A DNA stretch of 64,000 nt from Halobacterium sp. DL1 (GCA_000230955.3 CP007060.1:2424216-2488215); one strand, 5' to 3'. Counted from the first letter of the stretch, positions 42,617 to 54,058 are shown. The notes: a model not told the origin generated them from the sequence alone. Made by a program: numbers and translations.

Positions 42617-43056
42617 GTTCGGAGAGAAACTGGGTGATGGTAAAAGTCTCGTCGTGGTGTGAGAAGTGTTTACAGATAGGAATCGAGCCATACCATTAAA
42701 AACCGACCCCGTAACTGTAAATTCAGTAGTATAATCTATCTTCCAGACGGTGGCCCTGATAATATGCCAGAATTAAGCGAACCGGCACTGAACCGCCAAG
42801 AACGACTCACCAGAGATTACATTCTCCCCGCTCTGCCAAGCGAATTCAGGGAGCCTGATGGATTAAACGAGAAGGAAGTACAGATTGTGAAGTCGGTTCT
42901 CGCCAAACAGTATGTCGAGCACGCGAATTTAGGAGTTATTGGGAAAACAGCGACAATACTGATAGCGTATGATTTCTTATTCGTTTTCCAAGCCCAGATC
43001 TACGGTTTAGTTCTTAGCATGTTAGGTAGTCTTGCTTTGGCACTACCAGCGCTACA

Positions 43057-43064
43057 TACACCTG
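43057..43064. repeat. 8-bp target-site duplication, left copy
   Basis: TACACCTG lies directly before the left end of the insertion element and is repeated at 43991-43998 directly after the right end. An 8-bp duplication is typical of the ISH1 group of the IS5 family. Confidence 0.92.
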
Positions 43065-43990
43065 GGCTCTGTAGTTTCGCTAGACGGAGACGCCGCGACT
43101 GCGTTATTGCTGTAGAAAGCGAAGAGACAGAACGTTTTGGTATCGGAATTCCGCCTCCTCACGCGTGTTACGGTCGCTAAGGCTAAATCTGTTGTCGCTA
43201 CCCCGGACGAACCCGCCGACCCCGAAGGGGGTCGCGGGTTCGCCGAGTGGGCGATGCTCACGCTGCATGCACTCCGCATCGAGCTGGGAAAATCCTACCG
43301 CGTCGCGGTGGATTTGCTCAGCGAAATGCCTGGCGTCCTCGAAGAGATTGGCCTCACGCGTCTCCCGCACTATACCGTTCTCCGCACGTGGTTCGCACGG
43401 ATTCCGACCAAGACGTGGCGTGCGTTCCTCGACGCGTCGGTCGAGGAACGCACTGGCCACGCGGCTATCGATTCGACAGGCTTCGACCGCGACCAGCCCA
43501 GCCGCCACTACGCTAACCGCACTAACTACCGCGTCCGAGCGCTCAAAGTCACTGCACTCGTGGATGTCGAAACGCTGTACATCACCGACATCCACTCGAC
43601 CACTTCGAAGAAACACGATGCGAAGATCGGCCCGCAGGTCGCCCGGCGGAACGCCGGCGACCTGCGAAGCCTCGCCGCCGACCGAGGCTATGACGCGAAA
43701 GCCTTCCGCGACGAACTCCGCGAAAACGGCATCAGACCGCTGATCAAGCACAGGATCATGAATCCACTCGATCACGCTCACAACGCCCGCATGGACGGTG
43801 ATCGGTACCACCAGCGCTCCATGTCAGAAACCGTCTTCTCGTCAATCAAGCGCACGCTCGGCGCCGCCGTGCGTGCGCGTAGCTGGTGGCTGGAGTTCCG
43901 TGAAATGCTGCTGAAAGCGACCGTCTACAACCTCCGGCGGAGCGTGAGATATCCGTGAAATCAACCGCAGTATACCGAAACTACAGAGCC
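43065..43990 (+). mobile_element. complete ISH1-like insertion sequence (IS5 family), 926 bp
   Basis: The terminal inverted repeat is GGCTCTGTAGTTTCG, 15 perfect bases at the left end (43065-43079) and right end (43976-43990), with further partial pairing inward. It is flanked by the 8-bp direct repeat TACACCTG (43057-43064 and 43991-43998). It carries one transposase frame on the plus strand. It is structurally complete and its insertion is recent enough that the target gene can be restored exactly in frame. Confidence 0.95.
43137..43958 (+). CDS. IS5-family (ISH1 group) DDE transposase
   Basis: A 273-residue DDE transposase. The catalytic residues lie in AIDSTGFDRD (first Asp), LAADRGYDAKAF (second Asp) and HQRSMSETVFSSIKR (Glu). 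The typical Y-(2)-R-(3)-E-(6)-K element is seen as the RSMSE...IKR stretch, and the protein ends LLKATVYNLRRSVRYP. The start is uncertain: no ATG exists between the in-frame stop at 43113 and 43137, where a TTG would give VSEFRLLTR. The frame is intact, so the element may be active. Confidence 0.9.
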   Translation: MVSEFRLLTRVTVAKAKSVVATPDEPADPEGGRGFAEWAMLTLHALRIELGKSYRVAVDLLSEMPGVLEEIGLTRLPHYTVLRTWFARIPTKTWRAFLDASVEERTGHAAIDSTGFDRDQPSRHYANRTNYRVRALKVTALVDVETLYITDIHSTTSKKHDAKIGPQVARRNAGDLRSLAADRGYDAKAFRDELRENGIRPLIKHRIMNPLDHAHNARMDGDRYHQRSMSETVFSSIKRTLGAAVRARSWWLEFREMLLKATVYNLRRSVRYP

Positions 43991-43998
43991 TACACCTG
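43991..43998. repeat. 8-bp target-site duplication, right copy
   Basis: TACACCTG directly after the right end of the insertion element; matches 43057-43064. Confidence 0.92.
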
Positions 43999-44358
43999 AA
44001 ACATTAACAGAGGACACAATCGGCAGGTCGGGCAGTATGATGGAGGAGGTGAAATCGAAGGCGAGGCAGTCCGTGAAAACTAATGTCGGTGTATTTGGAT
44101 TGGTCCTTGGATTTTTGTGGCAAATCTGCTCGCTTTCAGGAATCATCTCTCTTGAGCTTCTCGGGCATAACTATCTCCAAGGAGAGTTCCCGAATTGGGC
44201 CGGGTTTATTGGTGTCCTCAGTTTGGGGATTCTAATCCTTGGTGGCTGGCTGGGGGAGTTCCTAGGGAGCGTCAAGAACTAGTCCGCCTTCACTCGCATA
44301 CTTCTCGACGAATACAAAACCCAGAGCAACCGCTAAGAAGCGTTAAATGCGGGAGAAG

Positions 44359-44431
44359 TGGGCCGGCGCGAATTCGAATCGCGGTTACGGCCACCCGAAG
44401 GCCGAAGGATACCAAGCTACCCCACCGGCCC
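44359..44431 (-). tRNA. tRNA-Pro (CGG anticodon)
   Basis: Read on the minus strand: acceptor GGGCCGG (44431-44425) pairs with CCGGCCC (44366-44360), discriminator A at 44359. The anticodon arm CGGCC-TTCGGGT-GGCCG reads CGG, and the T loop is TTCGAAT. A GTTAAACC box about 25 bases upstream is the likely promoter. There is no intron and no encoded CCA. It sits at the edge of the acquired AT-rich segment. Confidence 0.93.
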
Positions 44432-46952
<2,521 letters not shown>

Positions 46953-47014
46953 CGCCTCGCGTCTCTCTCTTTGCAGTTCTCCGTTCTTCAGGACAGAAGC
47001 GACGGCCTCCCCCG

Positions 47015-47461
47015 TCAGCAGTCGGCGTTGTCCTCGACGTACGCGACGGCCGCAGCGGGCGTCTCCACGTCCGCAACGTGGGGCGCGTCGGGCGCGCCGA
47101 TACCCGCGATTGGTCGGTCGTAGACGGACGCGAAGCCGACCTCCGAGAGCGTGCCGCCGGACCCCGAGACGGCGATGGCGGCGTCCCCGTTCATCACGAC
47201 GAGCGCGTTCCGGGCGTGCCCGAGTCCCGTGGCGATAGCGGTGTCGACGTAGTCGTTCGCGGCGCTGTGATGTTCGCCGGGGAGGATGCCGACTGTGTGG
47301 CCGCCGGCCTCGCTCGCGCCGCGGCAGGCCGCCTCCATCACACCGCCGAGACCGCCGCAGACGACGGTGTGCCCCCGCTCGGCGAGCAACCGACCGACGG
47401 CCTGTGCGTCCTCGAGTGCGGCGTCCGAGGGTGCGCTCGCGCCGATGACACTCACGCGCAT
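47015..47461 (-). CDS. TIGR00725 / LOG-like Rossmann nucleotide-binding protein
   Basis: A 148-residue Rossmann protein of the TIGR00725 (SLOG/LOG-related) family. Motifs: [49 protein letters not shown] (split nucleotide-binding loop), GHTVGILPG, ATGLGHARNALVVMNGDAAIAVSGSGGTLSEVGFA. The PGGxGTxxE motif of true LOG cytokinin hydrolases is changed to SGSGGTLSE. The substrate is unknown. It overlaps the trmY stop by one base and is translationally coupled to it. Confidence 0.85.
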   Translation of the reverse strand: MRVSVIGASAPSDAALEDAQAVGRLLAERGHTVVCGGLGGVMEAACRGASEAGGHTVGILPGEHHSAANDYVDTAIATGLGHARNALVVMNGDAAIAVSGSGGTLSEVGFASVYDRPIAGIGAPDAPHVADVETPAAAVAYVEDNADC

Positions 47462-48051
47462 CAGTAGTCGGTGAAGCCGTCGGTGTCGAGATAGTTGTGC
47501 GTGACGGTGACGGTGTGGTCGGCGTGGAGCACCTCGGGGCCGACGCGAACCCGCCGGTCGCTCGCCTCGGCGAGCAGCGCGGCCTCGCGCTCGGTGAAGT
47601 CGTTGTGGTCCGAGAGCACGAAGACGGGGTCCGCGGGCGGTTCGAGGTCCGCGAGCGGCGTGCCGTCCTCGTGGAGTTCGACGACAGTGCCGTCGACGTC
47701 GTCGAGGACGGCCTCGAAGCCGCGCGTCGAGACGTGGATGCCGGGCGTCGACTCGGCCTCGCGGTGGCCGATGGCCCGGTCTTTGGCCTCGATGGCCTGC
47801 TGGAGGAGGCTGGCGACGTTGCGCTCGTCGGGACTCATGTACCGCAACTCGCTGCCGTCGATGCGCACGGTCACCTCGTCGGACAGCACGAGCCACACCT
47901 GCACGTCCTCGCGGATGCCGTGGGAGAGGAACAGCGCCGCGCTCACGCAGCGGCAGAGCACGTCGAGTCGGCCCGCGCCGCCCGAGAGGTCGTCGAGCGG
48001 GAACTCTGGGTCGGTGGGCGCGTCGTGCCCGAGGACGACGAACTGGCGCAT
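47461..48051 (-). CDS. trmY: tRNA (pseudouridine(54)-N1)-methyltransferase TrmY
   Basis: A 196-residue SPOUT methyltransferase that makes N1-methylpseudouridine at tRNA position 54. The start [34 protein letters not shown] is diagnostic. [36 protein letters not shown] and the knotted cofactor site [18 protein letters not shown] follow. The Pus10 that creates pseudouridine 54 is encoded 1.6 kb away (49669). The ATG at 48051 begins the conserved domain. Confidence 0.94.
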   Translation of the reverse strand: MRQFVVLGHDAPTDPEFPLDDLSGGAGRLDVLCRCVSAALFLSHGIREDVQVWLVLSDEVTVRIDGSELRYMSPDERNVASLLQQAIEAKDRAIGHREAESTPGIHVSTRGFEAVLDDVDGTVVELHEDGTPLADLEPPADPVFVLSDHNDFTEREAALLAEASDRRVRVGPEVLHADHTVTVTHNYLDTDGFTDY

Positions 48052-48185
48052 GGGTGGTCTGTCGGCTGGGCGTGGCTTACGTGCATCGGGTTCATGAAGA
48101 GAGATGGAAGTGTCTCGAAGAAAAGGGAAATCCGGGACGGCAATCAGTGGCTTGGCTTTCACCCACCATGATTTCCACCGCGAAA

Positions 48186-48452
48186 TTAAGAAGCGCGTCC
48201 TTCGGGCCACTGATTGCGTTTACGTTCTGTCTGGCCACCATTCAGACGGTCGTATATGTCTGTTCCAACTTCTTCAGCTCCGTCAAGTCCCCAATAAAAC
48301 AGTGCGACAAGAGTAACCATTAGAAACGCTGCAATTGTCATTCCCGATGTAGCTGGTATTCCGCTTGCTTGCACCGATTGGTACGATAGAATGCCGCCAA
48401 TTCCGCCACTCAGTACGTCTTTTGCTGCTTCGTTGAATCGTCGCTGTGTCAT
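48186..48452 (-). CDS. small membrane protein of AT-rich pair, unknown
   Basis: An 88-residue protein, [20 protein letters not shown]..., with two hydrophobic segments (about 13-30 and 36-54) and a charged C-terminus ([20 protein letters not shown]). It starts 3 bases after the stop of the TraB-like gene, so the two form an operon. Both are far more AT-rich than the flanking genes, suggesting joint acquisition. No family is recognised. Confidence 0.7.
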   Translation of the reverse strand: MTQRRFNEAAKDVLSGGIGGILSYQSVQASGIPATSGMTIAAFLMVTLVALFYWGLDGAEEVGTDIYDRLNGGQTERKRNQWPEGRAS

Positions 48453-48455
48453 TTC

Positions 48456-49082
48456 CTATTCGGAATTTGGATTCAGCACGTCAATAGACTGGCTGCTTGA
48501 CAGATTTTCCGCGATCCCCTCGTGGTGTTGAGACCCGGTGATGAGGCACGCCTTTTGATACTCTTTGGAATGGTTGGCGATTTTCTCAGAAATGAATTTG
48601 TCCCGTAGCGATGCCGTAGCGGCCACGTAGACTATGAATATTAGGACTGCTTGAAAGGCCAACATGAGTAAATACGTTGTTGATAATGCCGGAAAGTCCG
48701 GAATTCCCCAAGAAAAGGGCCAAGTGATCGCCAACCAGTTCGCCAACCCCCAGAGTTTGCGGTTTTCATAGATCTGGACCGAGTGTGGGATATCAACCGA
48801 GATACGGTCTGTGTCATATTTCTCAATCAATTCTTTGCCGACATTTCTATCGCTCCCAAAGAATCGCTGAAGACCGGCCACAATCACGTACTCCCAGAGA
48901 ATCATCATGACACTCAGGATGGGCGCGTAGAGAAAGAGAAACGCCTCTTCTCGGAGTTCAATCGTCTCGTTTGGCTCCTCAATAAACACGACATCTGGAC
49001 TACCAAGTTCAGATTCAGCCTGGCTGACCCGCCCCGCCGGGTCAGTTACTGCATGACTACCAGAGTCAATATACAAATCCAT
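48456..49082 (-). CDS. TraB/GumN-like membrane protein, unknown
   Basis: A 208-residue protein with two hallmarks of the TraB/PrgY/GumN fold: an N-terminal MDLYIDSGSHAV followed by SPDVVFIEEP (the GTxH and E-E-P type motifs), and a C-terminal ACLITGSQHHEGIAENL (the GxxHxxGI motif). About three membrane helices lie in between (approximately 44-66, 105-125 and 132-155). The ATG at 49082 is chosen because a TTATTATCC box lies about 25 bases upstream and the conserved motif begins here. Longer frames overlap the divergent gene. TraB/GumN proteins are putative metal-dependent peptidase-like enzymes. The AT-rich composition indicates transfer. Confidence 0.65.
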   Translation of the reverse strand: MDLYIDSGSHAVTDPAGRVSQAESELGSPDVVFIEEPNETIELREEAFLFLYAPILSVMMILWEYVIVAGLQRFFGSDRNVGKELIEKYDTDRISVDIPHSVQIYENRKLWGLANWLAITWPFSWGIPDFPALSTTYLLMLAFQAVLIFIVYVAATASLRDKFISEKIANHSKEYQKACLITGSQHHEGIAENLSSSQSIDVLNPNSE

Positions 49083-49263
49083 GTCATCTCTGCTGAGATG
49101 ACGGATAATAATTGTACTGCCGGTTTTCCGAGTGGACTTCGATTTCTCCTTGACACCGGAACCAACAGTAGAGAATTTCCCGGCGCTTTCCAACCCGAGT
49201 GTGGAAAAACACCCCGAGAACCAGGCCGCTACTTTTTTCACGACTACCTTTCGAGTATAGAAC

Positions 49264-49593
49264 ATGAATCTCCGAATCCTCGTCGCGCCCGCGCTGTACG
49301 GCGGCGTCGCGGCCGCCGTCGTCGCCGCTGCCGGGTACGCGGTCGCCGACTGGCAGTCTGTCACGCTGTTCCTTCCGGCGGTCGTCTACGCGTTCGTCGG
49401 CATCACGGCCGTCGGGCTGCTCGCCGGCTCCGCGAGCTTCAACGAAGCCGCCGAGGACACCGAGACGCACGTCGACCAGGACTCAGTGTTCTCCGCACCG
49501 ACCGAGGCCGGAGGTCCGCGGCGCCTGCTGTTCATCTGCTTCTTCCTCGCGCTCACGCTCGCCGGCATCGTCGGCGGCGTGCTCCTCGGGTAG
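49264..49593 (+). CDS. small membrane protein, unknown
   Basis: A 109-residue protein with three hydrophobic segments (about 5-25, 33-55 and 87-108) and a polar, acidic loop between (SASFNEAAEDTETHVDQDSVFSAPTEAGG). It lies 75 bases upstream of pus10 on the same strand. The high-GC composition shows that the acquired AT-rich segment ends before this gene. No family is recognised. Confidence 0.65.
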   Translation: MNLRILVAPALYGGVAAAVVAAAGYAVADWQSVTLFLPAVVYAFVGITAVGLLAGSASFNEAAEDTETHVDQDSVFSAPTEAGGPRRLLFICFFLALTLAGIVGGVLLG

Positions 49594-49668
49594 CCCGGCG
49601 CGGGCGAGCGCCGGGGTCGCCGCCAGCGGACCGAAGAGTACGTACCACCACGCAACGACACCACCCAC

Positions 49669-50949
49669 ATGACCATCCTGGAGGACGCGCGGCGGGTGCT
49701 GGCGGAGGACCCCATCTGCGACGCCTGCGTCGGGCGGTGTTTCGCGGACCGGAGTTTCGGGCTGACGAACGCCGAGCGCGGGCGGGCGCTCCGGACGACC
49801 GTCGCGCTGGAGGAGGACGAGCCCTACGAATCCCCTGACACCGCGGACTGCTGGGTCTGCGAAGGGGCCTCTGGGCGCTTCGAGGCGTTCGCCGAGTTAG
49901 TCGCCGAGGCCCTCAAGGACGAGGAGTTCGACACCTACCAGGTGGGGACACGGGCGCCCCCATTAGTCGAGGAGAACGAGACGATGCTGCGGGACCTCGC
50001 GGGCCTCCCCGAGGACGCGGGCGAGCAGTTCAAGTCCGAGTGCAACCGGGAGGTCGGCAAGCGCGTCGGGCAGGCGACGGGCGCGGAGGTGGACTTCGGG
50101 CGGCCGGACGTCCTCGCGATTCTGGACGTCGAGGACGAGACGGTCGACGTGACCGTGAACTCGACGTTCGTCTACGGGCGCTACCGGAAACTCGAGCGCG
50201 GCATCCCGCAGACGAAGTGGCCCTGCAGCGACTGCAACGGGACCGGGACGCTCGTGGACTCGCCGTGTCCGCACTGCGACGCCACGGGGTTCCTCTACCC
50301 GGAGAGCGTCGAGCAGTTGACCGCGCCGCCCGTCGTCGAGGCGATGGACGGCGGGGAGGCGTCGTTCCACGGCGCGGGCCGCGAGGACATCGACGCGCTG
50401 ATGCTCGGCACGGGGCGGCCGTTCGTCGTGGAGGTCCAGCGCCCGCAGGACCGCCACCCGGACGCCGAGGCCCTGGAGGAAGCCATCAACGAGTACGCGG
50501 AGGGGAAAGTCGAGGTGGAGGGCGTCCGCCTCGCCGCCTACGACATGGTCGAGCGCGTGAAGGAACTCGACGCGAAGAAGCGCTACCGCGCGCAGGTGGA
50601 GTTCGATGCCCCCGTGAGCGAGGACGACTTCGAGGCGGCGCTTGCCGAACTCGACGGTGCAACCATCGAGCAGGAGACGCCACAGCGCGTGAGCCACCGG
50701 CGCGCTGAACTCGTTCGCACGCGCGAGGTGTACGACATCGACGGCGAACAGACGGACGACACCCACGCAATCGTCGAGATAGAGGGCGAGGGCGGCCTCT
50801 ACATCAAGGAACTCGTCTCAAGCGACGACGGCCGCACTGTCCCGAGTCTCGCGGGCCTGCTCGGCGTCGAGGCGACGGTCACGGCGCTCGACGTGGTCGC
50901 CGTCGAGGGCGAGGCTGAGGCCTTCGAGGACGAGGACTTCTTCCGCTGA
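49669..50949 (+). CDS. pus10: tRNA pseudouridine(54/55) synthase Pus10
   Basis: A 426-residue archaeal Pus10 making pseudouridine 54 and 55 in tRNA. An N-terminal zinc/THUMP-like part has CDAC (17-20) and CWVC (61-64). The catalytic domain holds the active Asp near 242 in GREDIDALMLGTGRPF. FVYGRYRKLERGIPQTKW and the C-terminal YIKELVSSDDGRTVPSLAGLL are typical. The extra knuckle pair CSDC (186-189) and CPHC (200-203) is a known archaeal Pus10 insert. It overlaps rnhB by one base and pairs functionally with TrmY at 47461. Confidence 0.94.
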   Translation: MTILEDARRVLAEDPICDACVGRCFADRSFGLTNAERGRALRTTVALEEDEPYESPDTADCWVCEGASGRFEAFAELVAEALKDEEFDTYQVGTRAPPLVEENETMLRDLAGLPEDAGEQFKSECNREVGKRVGQATGAEVDFGRPDVLAILDVEDETVDVTVNSTFVYGRYRKLERGIPQTKWPCSDCNGTGTLVDSPCPHCDATGFLYPESVEQLTAPPVVEAMDGGEASFHGAGREDIDALMLGTGRPFVVEVQRPQDRHPDAEALEEAINEYAEGKVEVEGVRLAAYDMVERVKELDAKKRYRAQVEFDAPVSEDDFEAALAELDGATIEQETPQRVSHRRAELVRTREVYDIDGEQTDDTHAIVEIEGEGGLYIKELVSSDDGRTVPSLAGLLGVEATVTALDVVAVEGEAEAFEDEDFFR

Positions 50950-51581
50950 TGGCCTTCGGCGTCGACGAGGCGGGGAAGGGACCGGTGCTCGGGTCGATGT
51001 TCGCGGCGGCCGTCGCGGGCGACCCCGCGGACCTCCCCGACGGCGTCGCGGACTCCAAGCGCCTCGCGCCCGAGCGCCGCGACGAACTCGACGAGCGAAT
51101 CCGGGCGCGCTGCGCGGTCGGCGTCGCCGAGATTCCGGTCGCGCGCATCGACGACCCGGAGACGGACATGAACGCGCTCACCGTCGCCGCACAGGCCGAC
51201 GCGCTCTCGCAGGTCGCCAGCGACGGCCTCGCGGGCCACGTCGACGCCGGCGACGTCGACGCCGAGCGCTTCGGCCGCAGGGTCGCAGACGCCGTCACCG
51301 CGGACGTCGACATCACGGCCGAGCACGGCGCCGACGACGAGTACGACTTCGTCGCGGCGGCGAGCATCGTGGCGAAGGTCGCCCGCGACAGCCACGTCGC
51401 GGAGCTCGCTACCGGCCACGGGGACGTCGGGTCGGGCTACCCCAGCGACCCCACCACCCGAGAGTTCCTGAGCGAGTACGTCCGCGAGCACGGCTGTCTA
51501 CCGGACTGCGCCCGGGAGTCCTGGCAGACGAGTCGGGACGCGCTGGCGGCCGCCGAGCAGTCTGGGCTCGACGAGTTCTGA
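50949..51581 (+). CDS. rnhB: ribonuclease HII
   Basis: A 210-residue RNase HII that cleaves RNA in RNA-DNA hybrids, for example single ribonucleotides in DNA. The active-site motif FGVDEAGKGPVLG opens the protein (Asp6, Glu7). DSKRLAPERRDEL, AEHGADDEYDFVAAASIVAKVARD (third carboxylate) and GSGYPSDPTTREFL follow. Its ATG overlaps the pus10 TGA (TGATG). Size and motifs are normal. Confidence 0.95.
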   Translation: MAFGVDEAGKGPVLGSMFAAAVAGDPADLPDGVADSKRLAPERRDELDERIRARCAVGVAEIPVARIDDPETDMNALTVAAQADALSQVASDGLAGHVDAGDVDAERFGRRVADAVTADVDITAEHGADDEYDFVAAASIVAKVARDSHVAELATGHGDVGSGYPSDPTTREFLSEYVREHGCLPDCARESWQTSRDALAAAEQSGLDEF

Positions 51582-51584
51582 ACG

Positions 51585-52049
51585 TCAGTAGCGCCCCCGG
51601 AGGACGTAGTACGCCGCGCCGAGGACGAACAGGACGCCGAAGCCGACGACGAGCAGGGGTTTGTCGCTCTGCTCGTGCTCGAGGAACGCGTTCCCGGGGG
51701 CGTCGGTCGGGACGTACGCGGTGACGGTGTCCCCGGGCCCGCCGTCGATCTGGTCGCGGGCCTTCTCCCTGCTCCCGAACTCCCGCGGGAGCGTCCCGGG
51801 GTAGACGTTCGAGGAGGTGAACGTCTCCCCCTCGTAGGTGTAGTTGTACGTCGCCACTGGGCTGTACGTATCGCCCTTCCCGCTGTGTTTTTCTACGGAG
51901 ACGTCGAGGAGCGTCGCATCCACCATCGTCGTGTCGTCAAGTGCCGACGTCTGGGCCTGGTAGCTGTACGCGCCGTACCCGATAGTGGCGAGACCGAGGA
52001 GGACCGCGAGGGCGACCTGGAGTCTGCTGGAGGGACCGCTGAGTTCCAT
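51585..52049 (-). CDS. DUF3592 membrane protein
   Basis: A 154-residue protein with an N-terminal membrane helix (about 10-30), an extracytoplasmic beta domain (about 38-120: VDATLLDVSVEKHSGKGDTYSPVATYNYTYEGETFTSSNVYPG) and a second helix near the C-terminus (about 131-150). The Y-P-V-x-Y-x-Y-x-x-x-G-x-x-y-x-S pattern matches DUF3592. Function unknown. It converges with rnhB. Confidence 0.8.
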   Translation of the reverse strand: MELSGPSSRLQVALAVLLGLATIGYGAYSYQAQTSALDDTTMVDATLLDVSVEKHSGKGDTYSPVATYNYTYEGETFTSSNVYPGTLPREFGSREKARDQIDGGPGDTVTAYVPTDAPGNAFLEHEQSDKPLLVVGFGVLFVLGAAYYVLRGRY

Positions 52050-52144
52050 GACCGATGGCTCACGACGCCCCCGGAAAAATCTGGTCGAGTAGACGAGCCC
52101 AATGCACACCCTTTTCGTCGCCAGCGTGCAACCGTGCGAGAACG

Positions 52145-52897
52145 ATGGCAGTACAGCGTTTCGACGCGCCGACCCCGACCGAGTTCGTCGACGCGGCGAA
52201 GGCGGCGTTCCGGGACGGCGCGGTGTTGACGGTGCAGGGCCGCTGCGAGGTGGAGTACGAGGGCCGGACGAGCGGCTACCTCGGGGACGGCGACCGCCTG
52301 CTCGTGGCCAAACCAGACGGCACGTTCCTCGTCCACCAGCCGACCGGGCACAAGCCCGTCAACTGGATGCCGGGCGGCGGGACGGTCGAGGCTCGTGAGA
52401 GCGACGGCGACGTCGTGCTGCTCGCGCGGCGCACGAACCCCAGCGAGCGCGTCGAGGCCCGCATCCGGGAGGTGTACGGTGTCACGCGCTACGACGCGGA
52501 GGACGGCGCGACGTACGAGGAGTCCGGCACGGAGGCCGAGATGCACGAGTACATCGAGGCGAACCCCGACGTGCTCGAGGAGGACCTCCGCATCGTCGAA
52601 CACGAGCGCGAGACGAAGTACGGCTTCGTCGACTTCTACGCGGTCGACCGCGACGGCACGCCCGTGGTCGTGGAGGTCAAGCGTATCCAGGCGACGCTGA
52701 ACCACTTCGACCAGTTGCAGCGCTACGTCGACCTCTACGAGGGAACGAACGACTCGGTTCGGGGGATGCTAGTCGCGCCGTCGGCCTCCGAGCGCGTCCA
52801 GCGCGCGCTCCGGGACAACGACCTGGAGTTCGTCGAACTCGCGGAGTTCGGCCTCGACGCGAAGGGCGCGATGGAGGCCAAGCTCACGGACTTCTGA
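52145..52897 (+). CDS. nucS: endonuclease NucS
   Basis: A 250-residue NucS/EndoMS, a mismatch-directed or ssDNA-flap nuclease that binds PCNA. The N-terminal DNA-binding domain has GRCEVEYEGRTSGYLGDGDRLLVAKPDGTFLVHQPTGHKPVNWMP. The catalytic domain shows EAEMHEYIEANPDVLE, the RecB-like GFVDFYAVDRDGTPVVVEVKR (Asp, Glu, Lys catalytic set) and QLQRYVDLYEG. The end is acidic without a clear PIP box. The ATG at 52145 starts MAVQRFDAPT. Confidence 0.93.
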   Translation: MAVQRFDAPTPTEFVDAAKAAFRDGAVLTVQGRCEVEYEGRTSGYLGDGDRLLVAKPDGTFLVHQPTGHKPVNWMPGGGTVEARESDGDVVLLARRTNPSERVEARIREVYGVTRYDAEDGATYEESGTEAEMHEYIEANPDVLEEDLRIVEHERETKYGFVDFYAVDRDGTPVVVEVKRIQATLNHFDQLQRYVDLYEGTNDSVRGMLVAPSASERVQRALRDNDLEFVELAEFGLDAKGAMEAKLTDF

Positions 52898-52903
52898 GCC
52901 GCG

Positions 52904-53956
52904 TCAGGCCGCGCGGAGCCGCATCGTTACCCGGCTGCCGCCCTCGTCGCCGTCGTCGAACAAGAGGTCGCCGCCGTAGCTGTCGAGGGTCCACTTCACG
53001 AGCCACAGCCCCAGCCCGCTGCCGTGGTCGAGCTGCGTGAGTTCACGCTCGCCGAGCACCGCTTCCCGCTCGACGGCCGGAATGCCGGGGCCGTCGTCGC
53101 GGACGGCGACGTCGACGTGGTCGCCGTCCCGGGCCGCCGCCACTTCGACGTGCGGGTCCGCGCTGTCGTTGTGCTCGACGGCGTTCTCGACAAGTTCCTC
53201 GACGGCGTCCCCGAGGCGGTCGCCCGCCACGGCGGTCACGCCGTCGGCGACGTCGGTTTCGATGGTCGCGTCCGGGGTGGCCTCGCATTGGGCAGCCACG
53301 ACGTCGTCGATGGTCGCCGCGAGGTCGACGTCGCGGTTCCCGGCGGACCCGTCCTCGAAGAGGTCAGTGATCGACGTGATGGTCTCGTACATCTCCGCGA
53401 GGTCCCCGCCCGCGTCGTGGATGTCGTCGGCGGTCGTCTCCGGGTCGTCGCCGTCCCGCACCCGGCTGGCGTAGCTGTAGAGGTACTGGGCCTTCGTGCG
53501 GAGGTTGTGGCGCACGAGTCGGGTGAGCACGGCGAGCTTCTGGCGCTCCCTGGCCAGCGCGGCGGCGCGGACGCGGCGCGCGTCGTTGACGCCGATGAGG
53601 AGGTGTGCGACCGCGCTCACGCCGACGACGACGGCCCCGGAGAACAGCGGCGCCGGCGGTACGGCTGCGACCGCCGCCTGGTAGACGTACAGCAGGCCGA
53701 CGGCGGCGCTGGTGACGAAGACGCCGAGCGTGGTCCACCCCCCGATGCGGAGCGTCTGCGTGGTCGTGAACGACGACCGGTAGACGCCGACGCTGCCGGC
53801 CGCGAGTGCGGCCCCGACCAGCGCCCCGAACCCCGCGAGCAGGAGGCCCGACAGCGGCGGAGTCTCGGTAACGGCGTGTTCGAGAACGATACCCGCGACG
53901 GCGAGTCCGGTAGCACCGACGACCGCTGAGGCGACCGCTCGGCGAACATCGACCAT
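52904..53956 (-). CDS. membrane sensor histidine kinase
   Basis: A 350-residue histidine kinase with four N-terminal membrane helices (about 5-120). A HisKA-type region follows, with its phosphoacceptor His in LTRLVRHNLRTKAQYLYSYASRV. The ATPase domain has the N box VEELVENAVEHNDSADPHVEV, the G1 box VRDDGPGIP, and the G2 box GSGLGLWLVKWTLDSYGG. No response regulator is adjacent. The ATG at 53956 is preferred over a GTG nine bases upstream. It converges with nucS. Confidence 0.88.
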   Translation of the reverse strand: MVDVRRAVASAVVGATGLAVAGIVLEHAVTETPPLSGLLLAGFGALVGAALAAGSVGVYRSSFTTTQTLRIGGWTTLGVFVTSAAVGLLYVYQAAVAAVPPAPLFSGAVVVGVSAVAHLLIGVNDARRVRAAALARERQKLAVLTRLVRHNLRTKAQYLYSYASRVRDGDDPETTADDIHDAGGDLAEMYETITSITDLFEDGSAGNRDVDLAATIDDVVAAQCEATPDATIETDVADGVTAVAGDRLGDAVEELVENAVEHNDSADPHVEVAAARDGDHVDVAVRDDGPGIPAVEREAVLGERELTQLDHGSGLGLWLVKWTLDSYGGDLLFDDGDEGGSRVTMRLRAA

Positions 53957-54058
53957 GGCCCACACCGAGTACGAACGACGTTAAACGTACTGCTCCCGGC
54001 GAGTGCTTGCTGCTCTCGGAGAAGTGACGGGCGGTAGAACGACGGCGGTCCCGGTGCG

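Larger units (their letters stand above)
42764..44282 (+). pseudogene. AT-rich membrane protein gene split by an insertion element
   Basis: The 5' part (42764-43063) encodes 100 residues, MPELSEPALNRQERLTRDYI... ending LPALHTP. The 3' part (43999-44282) encodes 94 residues, starting with a codon shared across the insertion and containing MMEEVKSKARQSVKTNVGVF. If the IS element and one 8-base target copy are removed, the two parts join in frame to a 194-residue protein with about four membrane helices and no other defect. The gene is clearly more AT-rich than its surroundings and was probably acquired recently, then interrupted. No family is recognised. Confidence 0.9.

Noticed and set aside
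49083-49364. N-terminal extension of the TraB-like protein
   Set aside because: It would overlap the divergent gene at 49264 and lies upstream of a good TATA box; the conserved motif starts at 49082.
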